Origin: Burkholderia aenigmatica
Lineage (GTDB): Bacteria; Pseudomonadota; Gammaproteobacteria; Burkholderiales; Burkholderiaceae
Direction: 5' to 3'
DNA: 64,000 bases
NCBI RefSeq assembly: GCF_902499175.1
Contig: NZ_CABVQC010000036.1
Location: forward strand, 1 to 64,000
Shown here: one piece after another, positions 8,263 through 16,648 of the stretch
How the letters are laid out: each line of letters starts with the position of its first letter
Position numbering within the stretch: position 1 is the first letter of the stretch
The notes under the pieces: generated by a model
The model's input: the letters and a program-made list of their open reading frames with translations, nothing else
The model's database searches: none
Told to the model about the DNA's origin: nothing
Program-made: the position numbers and the translations under genes

Positions 8263-8673
8263 ATGAATGCGAACCCGACCCTGGCCGAGCGTCAGACCAA
8301 CACCGTTCACCCCGCTGCCGCCGAAGCGGCCCGCCGGCCCGCGATCACGCCGGCCGTCGACATCGTCGAGAATCATCTCGGCGTCACGCTGCGGGCCGAC
8401 CTGCCCGGCGTGCCGCGCGAGAACCTCGACGTGAAGGTGCACGACAACACGCTGACGATCGAAGCCGACACGCACCTCGACACGCCGGCCGACCTGCGCG
8501 TGCGGCATGCCGAGATCCGCGCGACGCGCTACGCGCGCAGCTTCGTGCTGAGCCCCGACCTCGACACGTCGAGGATCGACGCGAACCTGCGCGACGGCGT
8601 GCTGACGCTGACGATTCCGCGCCGCGAGGAAACGCGTCCGCGCCGCATCGACGTGACGGCCGGCAACGCGTAA
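8263..8673 (+). CDS. Hsp20/alpha-crystallin small heat-shock protein (second of pair)
   Basis: The 136-aa protein has an alpha-crystallin domain (about residues 35-130: VDIVENHLGVTLRADLPGV, LTIEADTHLDTPADL, GVLTLTIPRRE). It differs clearly from its upstream neighbour, so the two may form hetero-oligomers, as in other two-member Hsp20 operons. The start at 8263 follows a TAAGGAT ribosome site 16 nt after the first gene. An intrinsic terminator follows 32 nt downstream. Confidence 0.92.
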   Translation: MNANPTLAERQTNTVHPAAAEAARRPAITPAVDIVENHLGVTLRADLPGVPRENLDVKVHDNTLTIEADTHLDTPADLRVRHAEIRATRYARSFVLSPDLDTSRIDANLRDGVLTLTIPRREETRPRRIDVTAGNA

Positions 8674-8705
8674 GCATCGGTGCGTGCCGTCATCCCGCAC
8701 GCATG

Positions 8706-8743
8706 AAAAAGGCCCGCCGGGTACGCACCCGGCGGGCCTTTTT
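8706..8743. terminator. Bidirectional intrinsic terminator after the Hsp20 operon
   Basis: A perfect hairpin with arms GGCCCGCCGGGT and ACCCGGCGGGCC and a four-base loop is flanked by five A on the left and five T on the right. It can therefore end transcription from both sides. It separates the Hsp20 genes from the convergent zinc-ribbon gene. Confidence 0.9.
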
Positions 8744-8759
8744 ACAACGTGCCGCGCAA

Positions 8760-9095
8760 TCAGTCGAAGTCGAACAGGTCGAACACCGATTTCTTGCGGC
8801 GCTGACCGTCGTGCTTGTAGCGATCGTCATGCGAGCGGCCATCGTGCCGGTCACGGTCGTCGTAAGCGCGAGCATCACGCCCCCACCCGCCGTCGTGGCT
8901 GCGCGGCGCTTGCGCATCGTGCCGCGCGGGGGTCTCGTCGCGACGCACCGGCGCGTCGCCGGTCTCGCGCGCGATCAGCTTGTCGAGTTCGCCGCGATCG
9001 AGCCACACGCCGCGGCAGGTCGGACAGTAGTCGATTTCAATCGACTGGCGCTCGGCCATCAGCAGGTCGGGCGTCTTGCAGACTGGGCATTTCAT
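8760..9095 (-). CDS. TFIIB-type zinc-ribbon (zf-TFIIB) domain protein
   Basis: This 111-aa protein begins MKCPVCKTPDLLMAERQSIE. It carries two CxxC knuckles (CPVC and CPTC in YCPTCRGVWLDRGELDKL), the mark of the zf-TFIIB/DUF family of small zinc-binding proteins of unknown function. The rest is strongly charged and repetitive (Arg, Asp, His), followed by a short hydrophobic C-terminal FDLFDFD. The His/Asp-rich middle could bind metal. The ATG at 9095 puts the first CxxC at residues 3-6, as in relatives. Confidence 0.85.
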   Translation of the reverse strand: MKCPVCKTPDLLMAERQSIEIDYCPTCRGVWLDRGELDKLIARETGDAPVRRDETPARHDAQAPRSHDGGWGRDARAYDDRDRHDGRSHDDRYKHDGQRRKKSVFDLFDFD

Positions 9096-9186
9096 CGCGC
9101 TTCTCCTTTCCGTGCGAATTTCATCTGGATTCCGTATGAGGCACGCGAGGCCGGCCGCCGCGGCGGCCGACGTCACGCGCGGCGGC

Positions 9187-9942
9187 TCAGTGGCCTTCCG
9201 TCCGTGCCGCGCGCTTCGCCTTCGCGCGCCGCGCCAGCATGTTCATGCCCTCGACGAAAGCCGAGAACGCCATCGCCGCGTAGATGTAACCCTTCGGCAC
9301 ATGCGAACCGAAACCTTCGGCGATCAGCGTCATGCCGATCACGACCAGGAACGACAGCGCGAGCATCACGATGGTCGGGTTGCGGTCGATGAAGCGTGCG
9401 AGCGGCTGTGCTGCGAACAGCATCACGGCGACGGCGACGATCACCGCGACGAACATGATCGGCACGTGCTCGGTCATACCGATCGCGGTCACGATGCTGT
9501 CGATCGAGAACACGATGTCGAGCATCACGATCTGGCCGATCGCGGCCCACATCGTCAGGCCGACCGCGCCACTGGTACCGCCCGCGCCTTCACCGTCGTG
9601 CGACAAGTGGTGATGGATCTCGGTGGTCGCCTTCCAGACGAGGAACAGGCCGCCCGACAGCAGGATCAGGTCGCGCCACGAGAACGCATGGTCGAACAGC
9701 GTGAATACCGGTTCGGTGAGGCTCGCGATCCACGCGACGCTGCCGAGCAGCGCGAGGCGCATCACCAGCGCGAGCGCGATGCCGAGGCGCTGCGTACGGG
9801 CACGCTGCGCTTCGGGCAGCTTGTTGCTGAGGATCGAGATGAAGATCAGGTTGTCGATGCCGAGCACGACTTCCATCACGACGAGCGTCAGAAGCGCCGC
9901 CCAGACGGCGGGGTCAACGGCAAGCGTCAGCAGGTAGTCCAT
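9187..9942 (-). CDS. TerC family integral membrane protein
   Basis: The 251-aa protein has about seven membrane segments. It carries the family's intramembrane acidic motifs LGIDNLIF (near residue 28) and VFSIDSIVTAIG (near residue 145). TerC/Alx-like proteins are linked to tellurite resistance and to manganese or cation homeostasis, and relatives in this size class are often of unknown role. The C-terminus is a short basic tail. It is divergent from an NhaR-like regulator across a palindromic region, which suggests control by cation or pH signals (inference). Confidence 0.88.
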   Translation of the reverse strand: MDYLLTLAVDPAVWAALLTLVVMEVVLGIDNLIFISILSNKLPEAQRARTQRLGIALALVMRLALLGSVAWIASLTEPVFTLFDHAFSWRDLILLSGGLFLVWKATTEIHHHLSHDGEGAGGTSGAVGLTMWAAIGQIVMLDIVFSIDSIVTAIGMTEHVPIMFVAVIVAVAVMLFAAQPLARFIDRNPTIVMLALSFLVVIGMTLIAEGFGSHVPKGYIYAAMAFSAFVEGMNMLARRAKAKRAARTEGH

Positions 9943-9992
9943 GAAATGGGCCGATATGAAAGTGGAAAGCCCGATGATAGGTCACCCCGGAC

Positions 9993-10039
9993 TTCGGAAA
10001 AATCAGAGAGAATCTGACTTTTAGTTCGGTTTTTCCGAA
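9993..10039. promoter_or_regulatory. Nested palindrome in the terC / LysR divergent region
   Basis: A perfect 10-nt inverted repeat, TTCGGAAAAA at 9993-10002 and its complement at 10030-10039, encloses a second inverted repeat, TCAGA at 10003-10007 and TCTGA at 10013-10017. It lies in the 108-nt gap between terC (minus) and the NhaR-like gene (plus), where a LysR-type activator would bind. It is AT-rich against a GC-rich background. Confidence 0.55.
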
Positions 10040-10050
10040 ATTACGATCCG

Positions 10051-10944
10051 ATGCTCAATTTCCGACATCTGTACTATTTCTGGGTCGTCGTGAAGGAAGG
10101 CGGCTTCGCCCGCGCCGCCGCGCGCCTCGACATGGCCGTGCAGACGATCAGCGCGCAGGTGCGCGAGCTCGAGAAAGCGCTCGGGCACCAGTTGCTGCGC
10201 CCGGCCGGGCGCGGCGTCGCGATGACCGACGCCGGCCAGGCCGCGTTTGCGCGCGCGGAGGCGATCTTCGAGATGGGGCGACTGATTCCCGACGAAGTGC
10301 GCGCCGCAGCCAGCCAGCCGACCGTACGTCTCGCGGTCGGCCTCGCCGATGGCATCTCCAAGCTCGCCGCGCACGCGATCCTCGCACCCGTGCTGGATAC
10401 ACCCACGCTGCGGCTGCTGTGCCACGAAGGCGAGCACGACGCGCTGCTCGCGGAGCTGGCGCTGCATCATCTCGATCTGGTGCTGGCCGGCCAGGGTGCA
10501 CCGTCGGGTTCGAACCTGCGCGTGACGAGCGAGCGGCTGGTCGCTTCACCGGTCGACTGGTATGGCCCCGCGGCGCTCGTCGCGCCGGCAGCGCGGCAGC
10601 ATTTTCCGCAGTGCCTCGCCGACCTGCCCGTGCTGCTGCCGACCGCGCATTCGGCGCTGCGCGCGCGCCTCGATCGGTGGCTGGAAGGCGAACGGATCGT
10701 GCCGCGCGTGGCCGGGGAATTCGAGGACAGCGCGCTGATGGCCGTATTCGCAGCGCGCGGCCTCGGCGTGTTTCCGCTGAGCGAACTCGGCGCGAACGAC
10801 GCGTCGCTGCTGCGCGGATTGCGGCGGCTCGGGCGCGCGGGCGACGTGACCGAGGAAATCCACGCGATCCGCTCGCGGCGCGGCGAACACCATCCGCTGA
10901 CGTCGCAATTGCTGGCTGCGGCACGCGGCGCGCCGGCCGACTGA
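10051..10944 (+). CDS. LysR-family regulator, NhaR-like
   Basis: The 297-aa protein begins MLNFRHLYYFWVVVKEGGFA. The HLYYFWVV..EGGFARAAARL..AVQTISAQVRELE pattern closely follows the NhaR branch of LysR proteins, which sense Na+ or pH and activate antiporter genes. The winged HTH covers residues about 5-63 and the effector domain the rest. It is divergent from terC and is likely its regulator, which would link TerC to cation stress (inference). No nhaA is visible in this window. Confidence 0.85.
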   Translation: MLNFRHLYYFWVVVKEGGFARAAARLDMAVQTISAQVRELEKALGHQLLRPAGRGVAMTDAGQAAFARAEAIFEMGRLIPDEVRAAASQPTVRLAVGLADGISKLAAHAILAPVLDTPTLRLLCHEGEHDALLAELALHHLDLVLAGQGAPSGSNLRVTSERLVASPVDWYGPAALVAPAARQHFPQCLADLPVLLPTAHSALRARLDRWLEGERIVPRVAGEFEDSALMAVFAARGLGVFPLSELGANDASLLRGLRRLGRAGDVTEEIHAIRSRRGEHHPLTSQLLAAARGAPAD

Positions 10945-10968
10945 AGCGAGCGCGACATCAAACGAAAC

Positions 10969-10974
10969 TATAAT
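10969..10974 (+). promoter_or_regulatory. -10 element (TATAAT) before the DUF2242 lipoprotein gene
   Basis: A perfect TATAAT sits 86 nt upstream of the chosen start. An in-frame ATG at 10973 overlaps this hexamer, so it cannot be the start if this is the promoter. I see no good -35 at 17 nt. Confidence 0.45.
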
Positions 10975-11059
10975 GGCGCCCCGGCCTTACGAGATTGCCG
11001 CGCGCTTCATCCAGGCACTGCCGTTGCGCGACCTCTCGCCAAGCCTTCTGAAAGACGCC

Positions 11060-12196
11060 ATGCACAACCGATTTCGCCTGTTTTCCGTTTCGTGCGCGCT
11101 CGCGGCCGCGACCGTGCTGGCGGCGTGCTCGTCGCCGCCCAAGCCGATCTACCAGCAGGAACAGTTCGACGCGACCAGCAGCCCGTATGCGCATACGTTC
11201 CACTCGAAGTCCGACGCGGCCTGCGAGGCCGCGCGGCGCGCGCTGCTGAGCCAGGGCTATGTGGTGTCGTCGTCGCGCAACGATGCGGTCGACGGCAGCA
11301 AGAATTTCCAGCCGAACAACGACATGCACGTCGTGATCGAGTTTCACGTCGTGTGCGCGGACGCGAACGCGGACGGCTCGTCGAGCATCGCGTACGTGAA
11401 CGCGGTGCAGGATCGCTACACGCTGAAGAAGTCGAATACGTCGGCCAGCGTCGGCCTCAGCGTGTTCGGCTCGCTGTCGCTGCCGATCGGGTCGAGCGAC
11501 GACGCGCTCGTCAAGACCGCCAGCGAGACGATTCCCGCCGGCGTGTTCTATGAGCGCTTCTTCAATCTCGTCGAGCATTTCCTGAAGATCGACCCGGCCC
11601 GCCGCGACCGCGCGACCGTCAAGGCCGCCGAGAAGGAACCCGTCACGCCGCTGCCGGAACCCGCGCCGACGCCGCAGGGCGAACCGATGAAGATGACGAC
11701 GCCGATCGTACCGACGCCGCCTGCGGCGCCGGTGCCGCTTTCGCTGCCGGTCGTCGCGCCCGAGTCGGGCGCGAACGCCGTGCCGGCCGCCGCGTCGGCC
11801 GTGGTCGCGCCGGCGGCGATGCGCGCCGCTGCACCGGTGGCAGCGTCGGGTTCGGGGTCGGTACCGGCTACGGGTGCGGCACCTGCTCCGGCCGCCTCGT
11901 CGACGCCCGCACCGGCTATCGCGCCTGCACCGGCGTCCGGATCGGCATCCGCCTCGGCGCCGGCTCCCGTGCCGGTTTCCGCGCCTGCGCCTGCTTCCAG
12001 TTCGGCATCGCAACCTGCCGCAGCGGCATCGGCGCACGCCGCTGCGACGCAGGCCCCGGCCACGCCTGCCCCCACGTCCGCCGCATCGGCGCCCGTATCG
12101 GCATCGGCACCGTCGAGCACATCGCTCGCCCCTGCCGCCGCCAATCCCGTCGCATCGTCCGCACCGTCCGGCGCGAGCGCACCAGCCGCAAACTGA
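11060..12196 (+). CDS. DUF2242 family lipoprotein with long Pro/Ala/Ser tail
   Basis: The 378-aa protein has a lipoprotein signal peptide (TVLAAC, lipid-bearing Cys at residue 22). A globular DUF2242 domain follows at about residues 30-190 (KSDAACEAARRALLSQGYVV, FQPNNDMHVVIEFHVVC, NAVQDRYTLKKS). From about residue 195 to the end the chain is almost only Ala, Pro, Ser and Val, probably a flexible linker reaching into the periplasm. The function of the family is unknown. The start at 11060 is chosen over 10973 because it begins the signal peptide directly and because a TATAAT overlaps the earlier ATG. Confidence 0.85.
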   Translation: MHNRFRLFSVSCALAAATVLAACSSPPKPIYQQEQFDATSSPYAHTFHSKSDAACEAARRALLSQGYVVSSSRNDAVDGSKNFQPNNDMHVVIEFHVVCADANADGSSSIAYVNAVQDRYTLKKSNTSASVGLSVFGSLSLPIGSSDDALVKTASETIPAGVFYERFFNLVEHFLKIDPARRDRATVKAAEKEPVTPLPEPAPTPQGEPMKMTTPIVPTPPAAPVPLSLPVVAPESGANAVPAAASAVVAPAAMRAAAPVAASGSGSVPATGAAPAPAASSTPAPAIAPAPASGSASASAPAPVPVSAPAPASSSASQPAAAASAHAAATQAPATPAPTSAASAPVSASAPSSTSLAPAAANPVASSAPSGASAPAAN

Positions 12197-12205
12197 CCGG
12201 CCGCC

Positions 12206-12249
12206 CGTATCGTCGCGCGCGGCCACACCTGGCGCAGCGCGACGATACG
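12206..12249. terminator. Long perfect hairpin after the DUF2242 gene
   Basis: Arms CGTATCGTCGCGC (12206-12218) and GCGCGACGATACG (12237-12249) are exactly complementary over 13 bp with an 18-nt loop, starting 10 nt after the stop codon. There is no T-run, so this is a weak or factor-assisted terminator, or an RNA-stabilising 3' structure. Confidence 0.55.
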
Positions 12250-12370
12250 CCCCCTTCCCCGTCTTTCCTCACAGGAATTTCCGCGCCGCGGGCAGCGTCA
12301 GCGCTTCGCAACGGGCATGCGCCGCCGATGTCCAGGTTCGCCGGGATCGGCAGCTATTCGGCGATTACCT

Positions 12371-12727
12371 GACAGGCCGGCTTGCGCCGACCGCTCCACC
12401 TGCCGCAACGTCGCGCGCTGCGTCTGCATCTGCGCAACGGTCGCCGTCACGCCGCCGCGAACGATCACCGTGATATCCGGCCGTCACCCGACAGGCCGGC
12501 TTACGCCGACCGCTCCACCTGCCGCAACGTCGCGCGCTGCGTCTGCATCTGTGCAACAGTCGCCGTCACGCCGCCGCGGACGATCACCGTGATTTCCGGC
12601 CGTCACCCGACAGGCAGGCTTGCACCTGCGGCTCCGCCTACCGCAACGTCGCGTGCAACGTCTGCAACTGCTCGACGGTCGCCGTCACACCGCCGCAGAC
12701 GATCACGGCAATCTCCGTCGCCGACGC
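12371..12727. repeat. Three tandem 119-bp units derived from the 3' end of the dehydratase gene
   Basis: Units start at 12371, 12490 and 12609, each opening with GACAGGC. Units 1 and 2 differ at 5 of 119 positions (about 96 percent identical). Unit 3, which contains the true 3' end and stop codon of the minus-strand dehydratase gene, is about 78 percent identical to unit 1. Read on the minus strand, units 1 and 2 encode close copies of the enzyme's C-terminus (EITVIVRGGVTATVAQMQ against EIAVIVCGGVTATVEQLQ) but are not in one frame with it, because 119 is not a multiple of three. They are leftover gene ends, not a functional extension. The 120 nt before unit 1 show nothing recognisable. Confidence 0.9.
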
Positions 12728-13558
12728 GAGCACGGGCACCGGCCGCTCGAGCGCGGCCAGCGCGGCACCGCACGCGGGCTCGACGACGATCCGGTGCTCG
12801 TCGAGGAAGCGCAGCGACGCGGCCACCGCGTCGGCATCGGACACGACGACCGGATGGATCTCGTGCCGCGCGGCCCATTCGACCGCCGCATCGCACGGCC
12901 GCTTCGCGCCGAGCGACGTCGCGATGCTCGCGATCGCCGGCAATTCGATCGGGTGCCCGTGCGCGAGCGAGCGCGCATAGCAGTCGGCGCCCTCCGTTTC
13001 GGCCGCGACCACCGGTACGTCATGCCAGCCGTTGCGCGCCAGCCCTTCGAGCACACCACACAGCAAACCTCCGCCACCGACCGCGAGCACGACCGCGTCG
13101 GGCTTCGGGCCAGCCGCCGCCATCTCGTCGATCATCGTCGCGTGGCCCTGCCACAGCACGCGGTCGTCGAACGGATGCACGAACGCGTCGTGCTCGCCGA
13201 GCGCCGACTGCGCGAACGCGTTCGCCTCGGCCCAGCTCGCACCGTGCACGACAAGCTCCGCGCCCTCCACACGGATCAGCTCGCGCGCACGGGCCGACGC
13301 GCTTTCCGGCACGACGACGAGCACCGGCACGCCGAGTTCGCGGCCGCAATACGCGACCGCGATGCCCGCGTTGCCGCCCGACGACGACACGAAGCGCCGC
13401 GCGCCGGCCGCATGCCGCGCTTCGCAGACAGCGCCGATGCCGCGCAGCTTGAACGAGCCCGACGGCTGCAGTGCATCGAGCTTCAGCCGGAGGGTCCTGC
13501 CGAGCCGGCGGGACGCGATCTGCGAGCGGATATAAGGGGTCGGGATATGAAGCGGCAT
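12638..13558 (-). CDS. PLP-dependent serine/threonine dehydratase-like enzyme
   Basis: The 306-aa protein of the fold-type II PLP family has the cofactor lysine in LQPSGSFKLRGI (near residue 40), the substrate loop SSSGGNAGIAVAY, and the phosphate-binding loop VGGGGLLCGV. Length and motifs are closest to the short, single-domain L-serine/threonine dehydratases without an ACT regulatory domain. The likely reaction is deamination of serine or threonine to the 2-oxo acid. The ATG at 13558 is preferred over 13615 because the family begins near here (MPLHIPTPYI). It is divergent from a LysR gene, its probable regulator. Downstream of its stop are two extra copies of its own 3' end. Confidence 0.82.
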   Translation of the reverse strand: MPLHIPTPYIRSQIASRRLGRTLRLKLDALQPSGSFKLRGIGAVCEARHAAGARRFVSSSGGNAGIAVAYCGRELGVPVLVVVPESASARARELIRVEGAELVVHGASWAEANAFAQSALGEHDAFVHPFDDRVLWQGHATMIDEMAAAGPKPDAVVLAVGGGGLLCGVLEGLARNGWHDVPVVAAETEGADCYARSLAHGHPIELPAIASIATSLGAKRPCDAAVEWAARHEIHPVVVSDADAVAASLRFLDEHRIVVEPACGAALAALERPVPVLASATEIAVIVCGGVTATVEQLQTLHATLR

Positions 13559-13714
13559 GGGACGGGACCAATGAGAACGGAGGAAACGCGCGCGACTCGC
13601 AAGCGCGAGCGGCAATGACGGTCATCGTACGGCACGCTCCCCATGCTTTCCAATACCATCGAATGGCGTTTGCTATGCTTCACAGGTATATCGACGAACG
13701 AGAGCTGATACCGC

Positions 13715-14626
13715 ATGCGCCAGATCGAATTGCGTCACCTGCGCTACTTCGTGGCCGTCGCACAAGCCGGCAGCGTGATGGCCGGCGCCCGCGCGGCCGG
13801 CATCGTCCAGCCCGCGCTGTCGCGACAGATCCGCGAACTCGAGGACGCGATCGGCACGCCGCTGCTGGTGCGCCGCGCAACGGGCGTCACGCTCACGGCG
13901 GCCGGCGCAAGCTTCCTGCAGGACGCGACCGGCCTGCTCGCGACGCTGCAGGACAGCCGTGAGCGCGCGTTGCGCTGCGCGGCGGGCCAACTGGGCGAAC
14001 TGCGGCTCGGTGCGTTGCCGAACTGCCTGCCGTTGCCCGTCGTCGCGAACGTCCTCAAGGCGTTTCGCGACACGTGCCCGGACGTGAAGCTGTCGATCGC
14101 GCCGATGCTGTCGGCCGAACAGGCGAGCGCGCTGGTGCGCGGCCAGCTCGACGGCGGGATCATGGCGTGGCGTCGCGACGAGGCGCCGCACCTGTCGGGC
14201 GTGCGGCTGCTGAGCGACCGCTTCGTGCTCGCGATGCCCGCGCCGCCCGGCAGACGCTTCTCCGCGCCGCGCACGCTGGCCGACGTCGCGAACGAGCCAT
14301 TCGTCTGGTTCGACGCGCAGCGCTCGGCCGCGCACCACCAGTTCCTGATGGCGCAGTGCCAGCAGGCCGGCTTCACGCCGCGTATCGCGCAGGTCGGCAG
14401 CGACATTCCGACGTTGATCGGCCTCGTCGCAGCCGGGATGGGCTGTGCGTTCGTGCCGGAAAGCGCGTCGCCGACCTGCCCGCACACGGTCCGGCTCGTC
14501 GCGCTCGACGAGCTCGCGAGCCGCTTCGACATCGAGTTCGTATTCGACGGCGCGGCCGTGCCCCCTTCGCCCGTCGTCGCGCGGTTTCTCGAGGCCGTGC
14601 GCGATGCGGTCGGCGAAGCGGGCTGA
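13715..14626 (+). CDS. LysR-family transcriptional regulator
   Basis: This is a 303-aa LysR protein. The winged HTH is at about residues 4-62 (IELRHLRYFVAVAQAGSVMAG.. IVQPALSRQIRELEDAIG) and is followed by a periplasmic-binding-like effector domain. It is divergent from the dehydratase gene with 156 nt between starts. It probably activates that gene in response to the amino-acid substrate or a product (inference from position only). Confidence 0.85.
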   Translation: MRQIELRHLRYFVAVAQAGSVMAGARAAGIVQPALSRQIRELEDAIGTPLLVRRATGVTLTAAGASFLQDATGLLATLQDSRERALRCAAGQLGELRLGALPNCLPLPVVANVLKAFRDTCPDVKLSIAPMLSAEQASALVRGQLDGGIMAWRRDEAPHLSGVRLLSDRFVLAMPAPPGRRFSAPRTLADVANEPFVWFDAQRSAAHHQFLMAQCQQAGFTPRIAQVGSDIPTLIGLVAAGMGCAFVPESASPTCPHTVRLVALDELASRFDIEFVFDGAAVPPSPVVARFLEAVRDAVGEAG

Positions 14627-15353
14627 CGGGACGCGGCTCGTCCGACACGTCCGGCACGCGATCGAGCGGCACGATTTGCTCCGTCGCTCGACGGCCGGAC
14701 ATCGCCCTCCGTCAAACCGTCGGTTTAGCTGCCGCGACGCGCTTAACACCGGCATCGCGCGCGAGAAAAATCTTTCATAAAACTGACGGACCGCACCGCA
14801 GCGCCGGCATTTTTAAATTGACACCCAAAACGGCCGTTTAACGCCGGTTCGAATTGTCATGCGTCGAAATATACTTCGCGCGCATCCAACCCTCGTGCCA
14901 AAGAGAGGATGCCTTTCTGCCCCGGTCACGGTCCCCCTGTGGCCGGGGCTTTTTTTGCCCGCGCGCCTTGTCTGCAGAGGGTGATCGGCGATGATGCGAC
15001 GCGCGCGCGAGGGGATGGCCATGCCCCGAACGGCCCGCCGGATCCGCACGGCCGCGCGCCGCCGGACAGTCGGCGGACGACTGCCGGAGCACCACGCGGA
15101 GCGACCGCAGTCCGCGTCGAACCGCCGATGGATCGCGATCTCCCGGCCGAAAGCCGTGCCTTTCTCATGACAAAATACTGCGTCCCTCGTTCGCCAGCTC
15201 CGCCAGCACGCTTCGTGCGCACGCTGCATTGTTGAAATGAAATCAAGATAATTTCGTCCGTATGCGACTTTTTCCGCAAAAGTCATGCAGGCACACTTCA
15301 CCCTGTCCTCACCGGCCTCGTGCCGTTGTTCCTCGACTACAGGAGCTCATCGC
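14627..15353. other. 727-nt intergenic region with an orphan terminator
   Basis: No convincing protein gene. The first part (about 14700-14880) is AT-rich with several promoter-like hexamers, for example TTGACA at 14817-14822. A strong terminator follows at 14919-14957 without an annotated gene in front of it. The stretch 14960-15280 is GC-rich with no coding signature I trust. The last 70 nt are the leader of the MFS gene. Confidence 0.6.
14919..14957 (+). terminator. Orphan intrinsic terminator, possible end of a small RNA
   Basis: GCCCCGG at 14919-14925 pairs with CCGGGGC at 14943-14949 and is followed by seven T. The nearest upstream plus-strand gene ends almost 300 nt earlier, and AT-rich promoter-like sequence lies between. 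A short transcript of about 80-130 nt ending here is plausible, but I recognise no known RNA family. Confidence 0.6.
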
Positions 15354-16559
15354 GTGAACCCCACCTCTTCCTCTCCTTCCCGCCCGGCCGGGAGCGCCGC
15401 GGTGCCGCTGCTGGCACTCGCCGCCGGTGCGTTCGGCATCGGCACGACCGAGTTCTCGCCGATGGGCCTGCTGCCCGTGATCGCCGACGGCGTGCACGTG
15501 TCGATTCCGCAAGCCGGCATGCTGATCAGTGCCTATGCGATCGGCGTGATGGTCGGCGCACCGCTGATGACGCTGCTGCTCGCGCGCTGGTCGCGCCGCT
15601 CGGCGCTGATCGCGCTGATGTCGATCTTCACGATCGGCAACCTGCTGTCGGCGCTCGCGCCAGGCTACACGACGCTGCTGCTCGCCCGCCTCGTGACGAG
15701 CCTCAACCACGGCGCATTCTTCGGGCTCGGCTCGGTGGTCGCGGCCAGCCTCGTGCCGCGCGACAAGCAGGCCAGCGCGGTCGCGACGATGTTCATGGGC
15801 CTGACGATCGCGAACGTCGGCGGCGTGCCGGCCGCGACCTGGCTCGGCCAGATCATCGGCTGGCGCATGTCGTTCGCGGCGACCGCGGGCCTCGGCCTGG
15901 TTGCGATCGCCGGGCTGCTCGTTGCGCTGCCGAAAGGCGAAGCCGGCAAGATGCCCGACCTGCGCGCCGAACTCTCGGTGCTGACGCGCCCGGTCGTGCT
16001 CGGCGCGCTCGGGACGACCGTGCTCGGCGCCGGCGCGATGTTCACGCTCTACACGTATGTCACGCCGACGCTCGAACACCTGACCGGCGCGACGCCCGGC
16101 TTCGTGACCGCGATGCTGGTGCTGATCGGCGTCGGCTTCTCGATCGGCAACATCGCGGGCGGGCGCCTCGCCGACCGCGCGCTCGACGGCACGCTGATCG
16201 GATTCCTGCTGCTGCTGATCGCCACGATGGCCGCGTTCCCGCTGCTCGCCAGCACGCATGTCGGCGCCGCCGTCACGCTGCTCGTGTGGGGTATCGCGAC
16301 GTTTGCAGTCGTGCCGCCGCTGCAGATGCGCGTGATGCGGGCGGCCCACGAAGCGCCGGGCCTCGCGTCGGCCGTGAACATCGGCGCGTTCAACCTCGGC
16401 AACGCGCTCGGCGCGGCCGCCGGCGGCGCGGCGATCTCGGCCGGCTTCGGATACGCGGCCGTGCCGCTCGTCGGCGGGCTGATCGCCGCGGCCGGACTCG
16501 CGCTCGTCGTGCTGCAGATCGCGCAGCAGCGCCGCGCGCCGGCTGCCGCGAATTCGTAA
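15354..16559 (+). CDS. MFS transporter, DHA1 family (AraJ/YdhP-like)
   Basis: This 401-aa inner-membrane protein has twelve membrane segments. The opening AAGAFGIGTTEFSPMGLLPVI is diagnostic of the DHA1 group of drug or sugar exporters that includes AraJ and chloramphenicol exporters. I chose the GTG at 15354 because AGGAG lies 9 nt upstream and the hydrophobic core then starts about 20 residues in, whereas the ATG at 15285 would add an unusual Cys/Ser-rich N-terminus. It stands alone between intergenic regions and its substrate is unknown. Confidence 0.85.
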   Translation: MNPTSSSPSRPAGSAAVPLLALAAGAFGIGTTEFSPMGLLPVIADGVHVSIPQAGMLISAYAIGVMVGAPLMTLLLARWSRRSALIALMSIFTIGNLLSALAPGYTTLLLARLVTSLNHGAFFGLGSVVAASLVPRDKQASAVATMFMGLTIANVGGVPAATWLGQIIGWRMSFAATAGLGLVAIAGLLVALPKGEAGKMPDLRAELSVLTRPVVLGALGTTVLGAGAMFTLYTYVTPTLEHLTGATPGFVTAMLVLIGVGFSIGNIAGGRLADRALDGTLIGFLLLLIATMAAFPLLASTHVGAAVTLLVWGIATFAVVPPLQMRVMRAAHEAPGLASAVNIGAFNLGNALGAAAGGAAISAGFGYAAVPLVGGLIAAAGLALVVLQIAQQRRAPAAANS

Positions 16560-16622
16560 TCGCGGGCCGTCGCGCGCAGACGATGCGCGACGGCCCGCCG
16601 CCCCTCGCGGCAAACACCCCGA

Positions 16623-16648
16623 CGGCCGCTTGATGCGGCCGTTTTCGT
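16623..16648 (+). terminator. Intrinsic terminator after the MFS gene
   Basis: CGGCCGC, a five-base loop and GCGGCCG are followed by TTTTCGTTTT. A second, longer hairpin (complementary GGGCCGTCGCGC and GCGCGACGGCCC, about 16563-16599) lies directly after the stop codon and may assist. Confidence 0.8.

Noticed and set aside
12371..12727. The tandem repeats as a CRISPR array or minisatellite in a coding gene
   Set aside because: There are no spacers, the units are 119 bp and contiguous, and unit 3 is the dehydratase gene end; the units are not in one reading frame.
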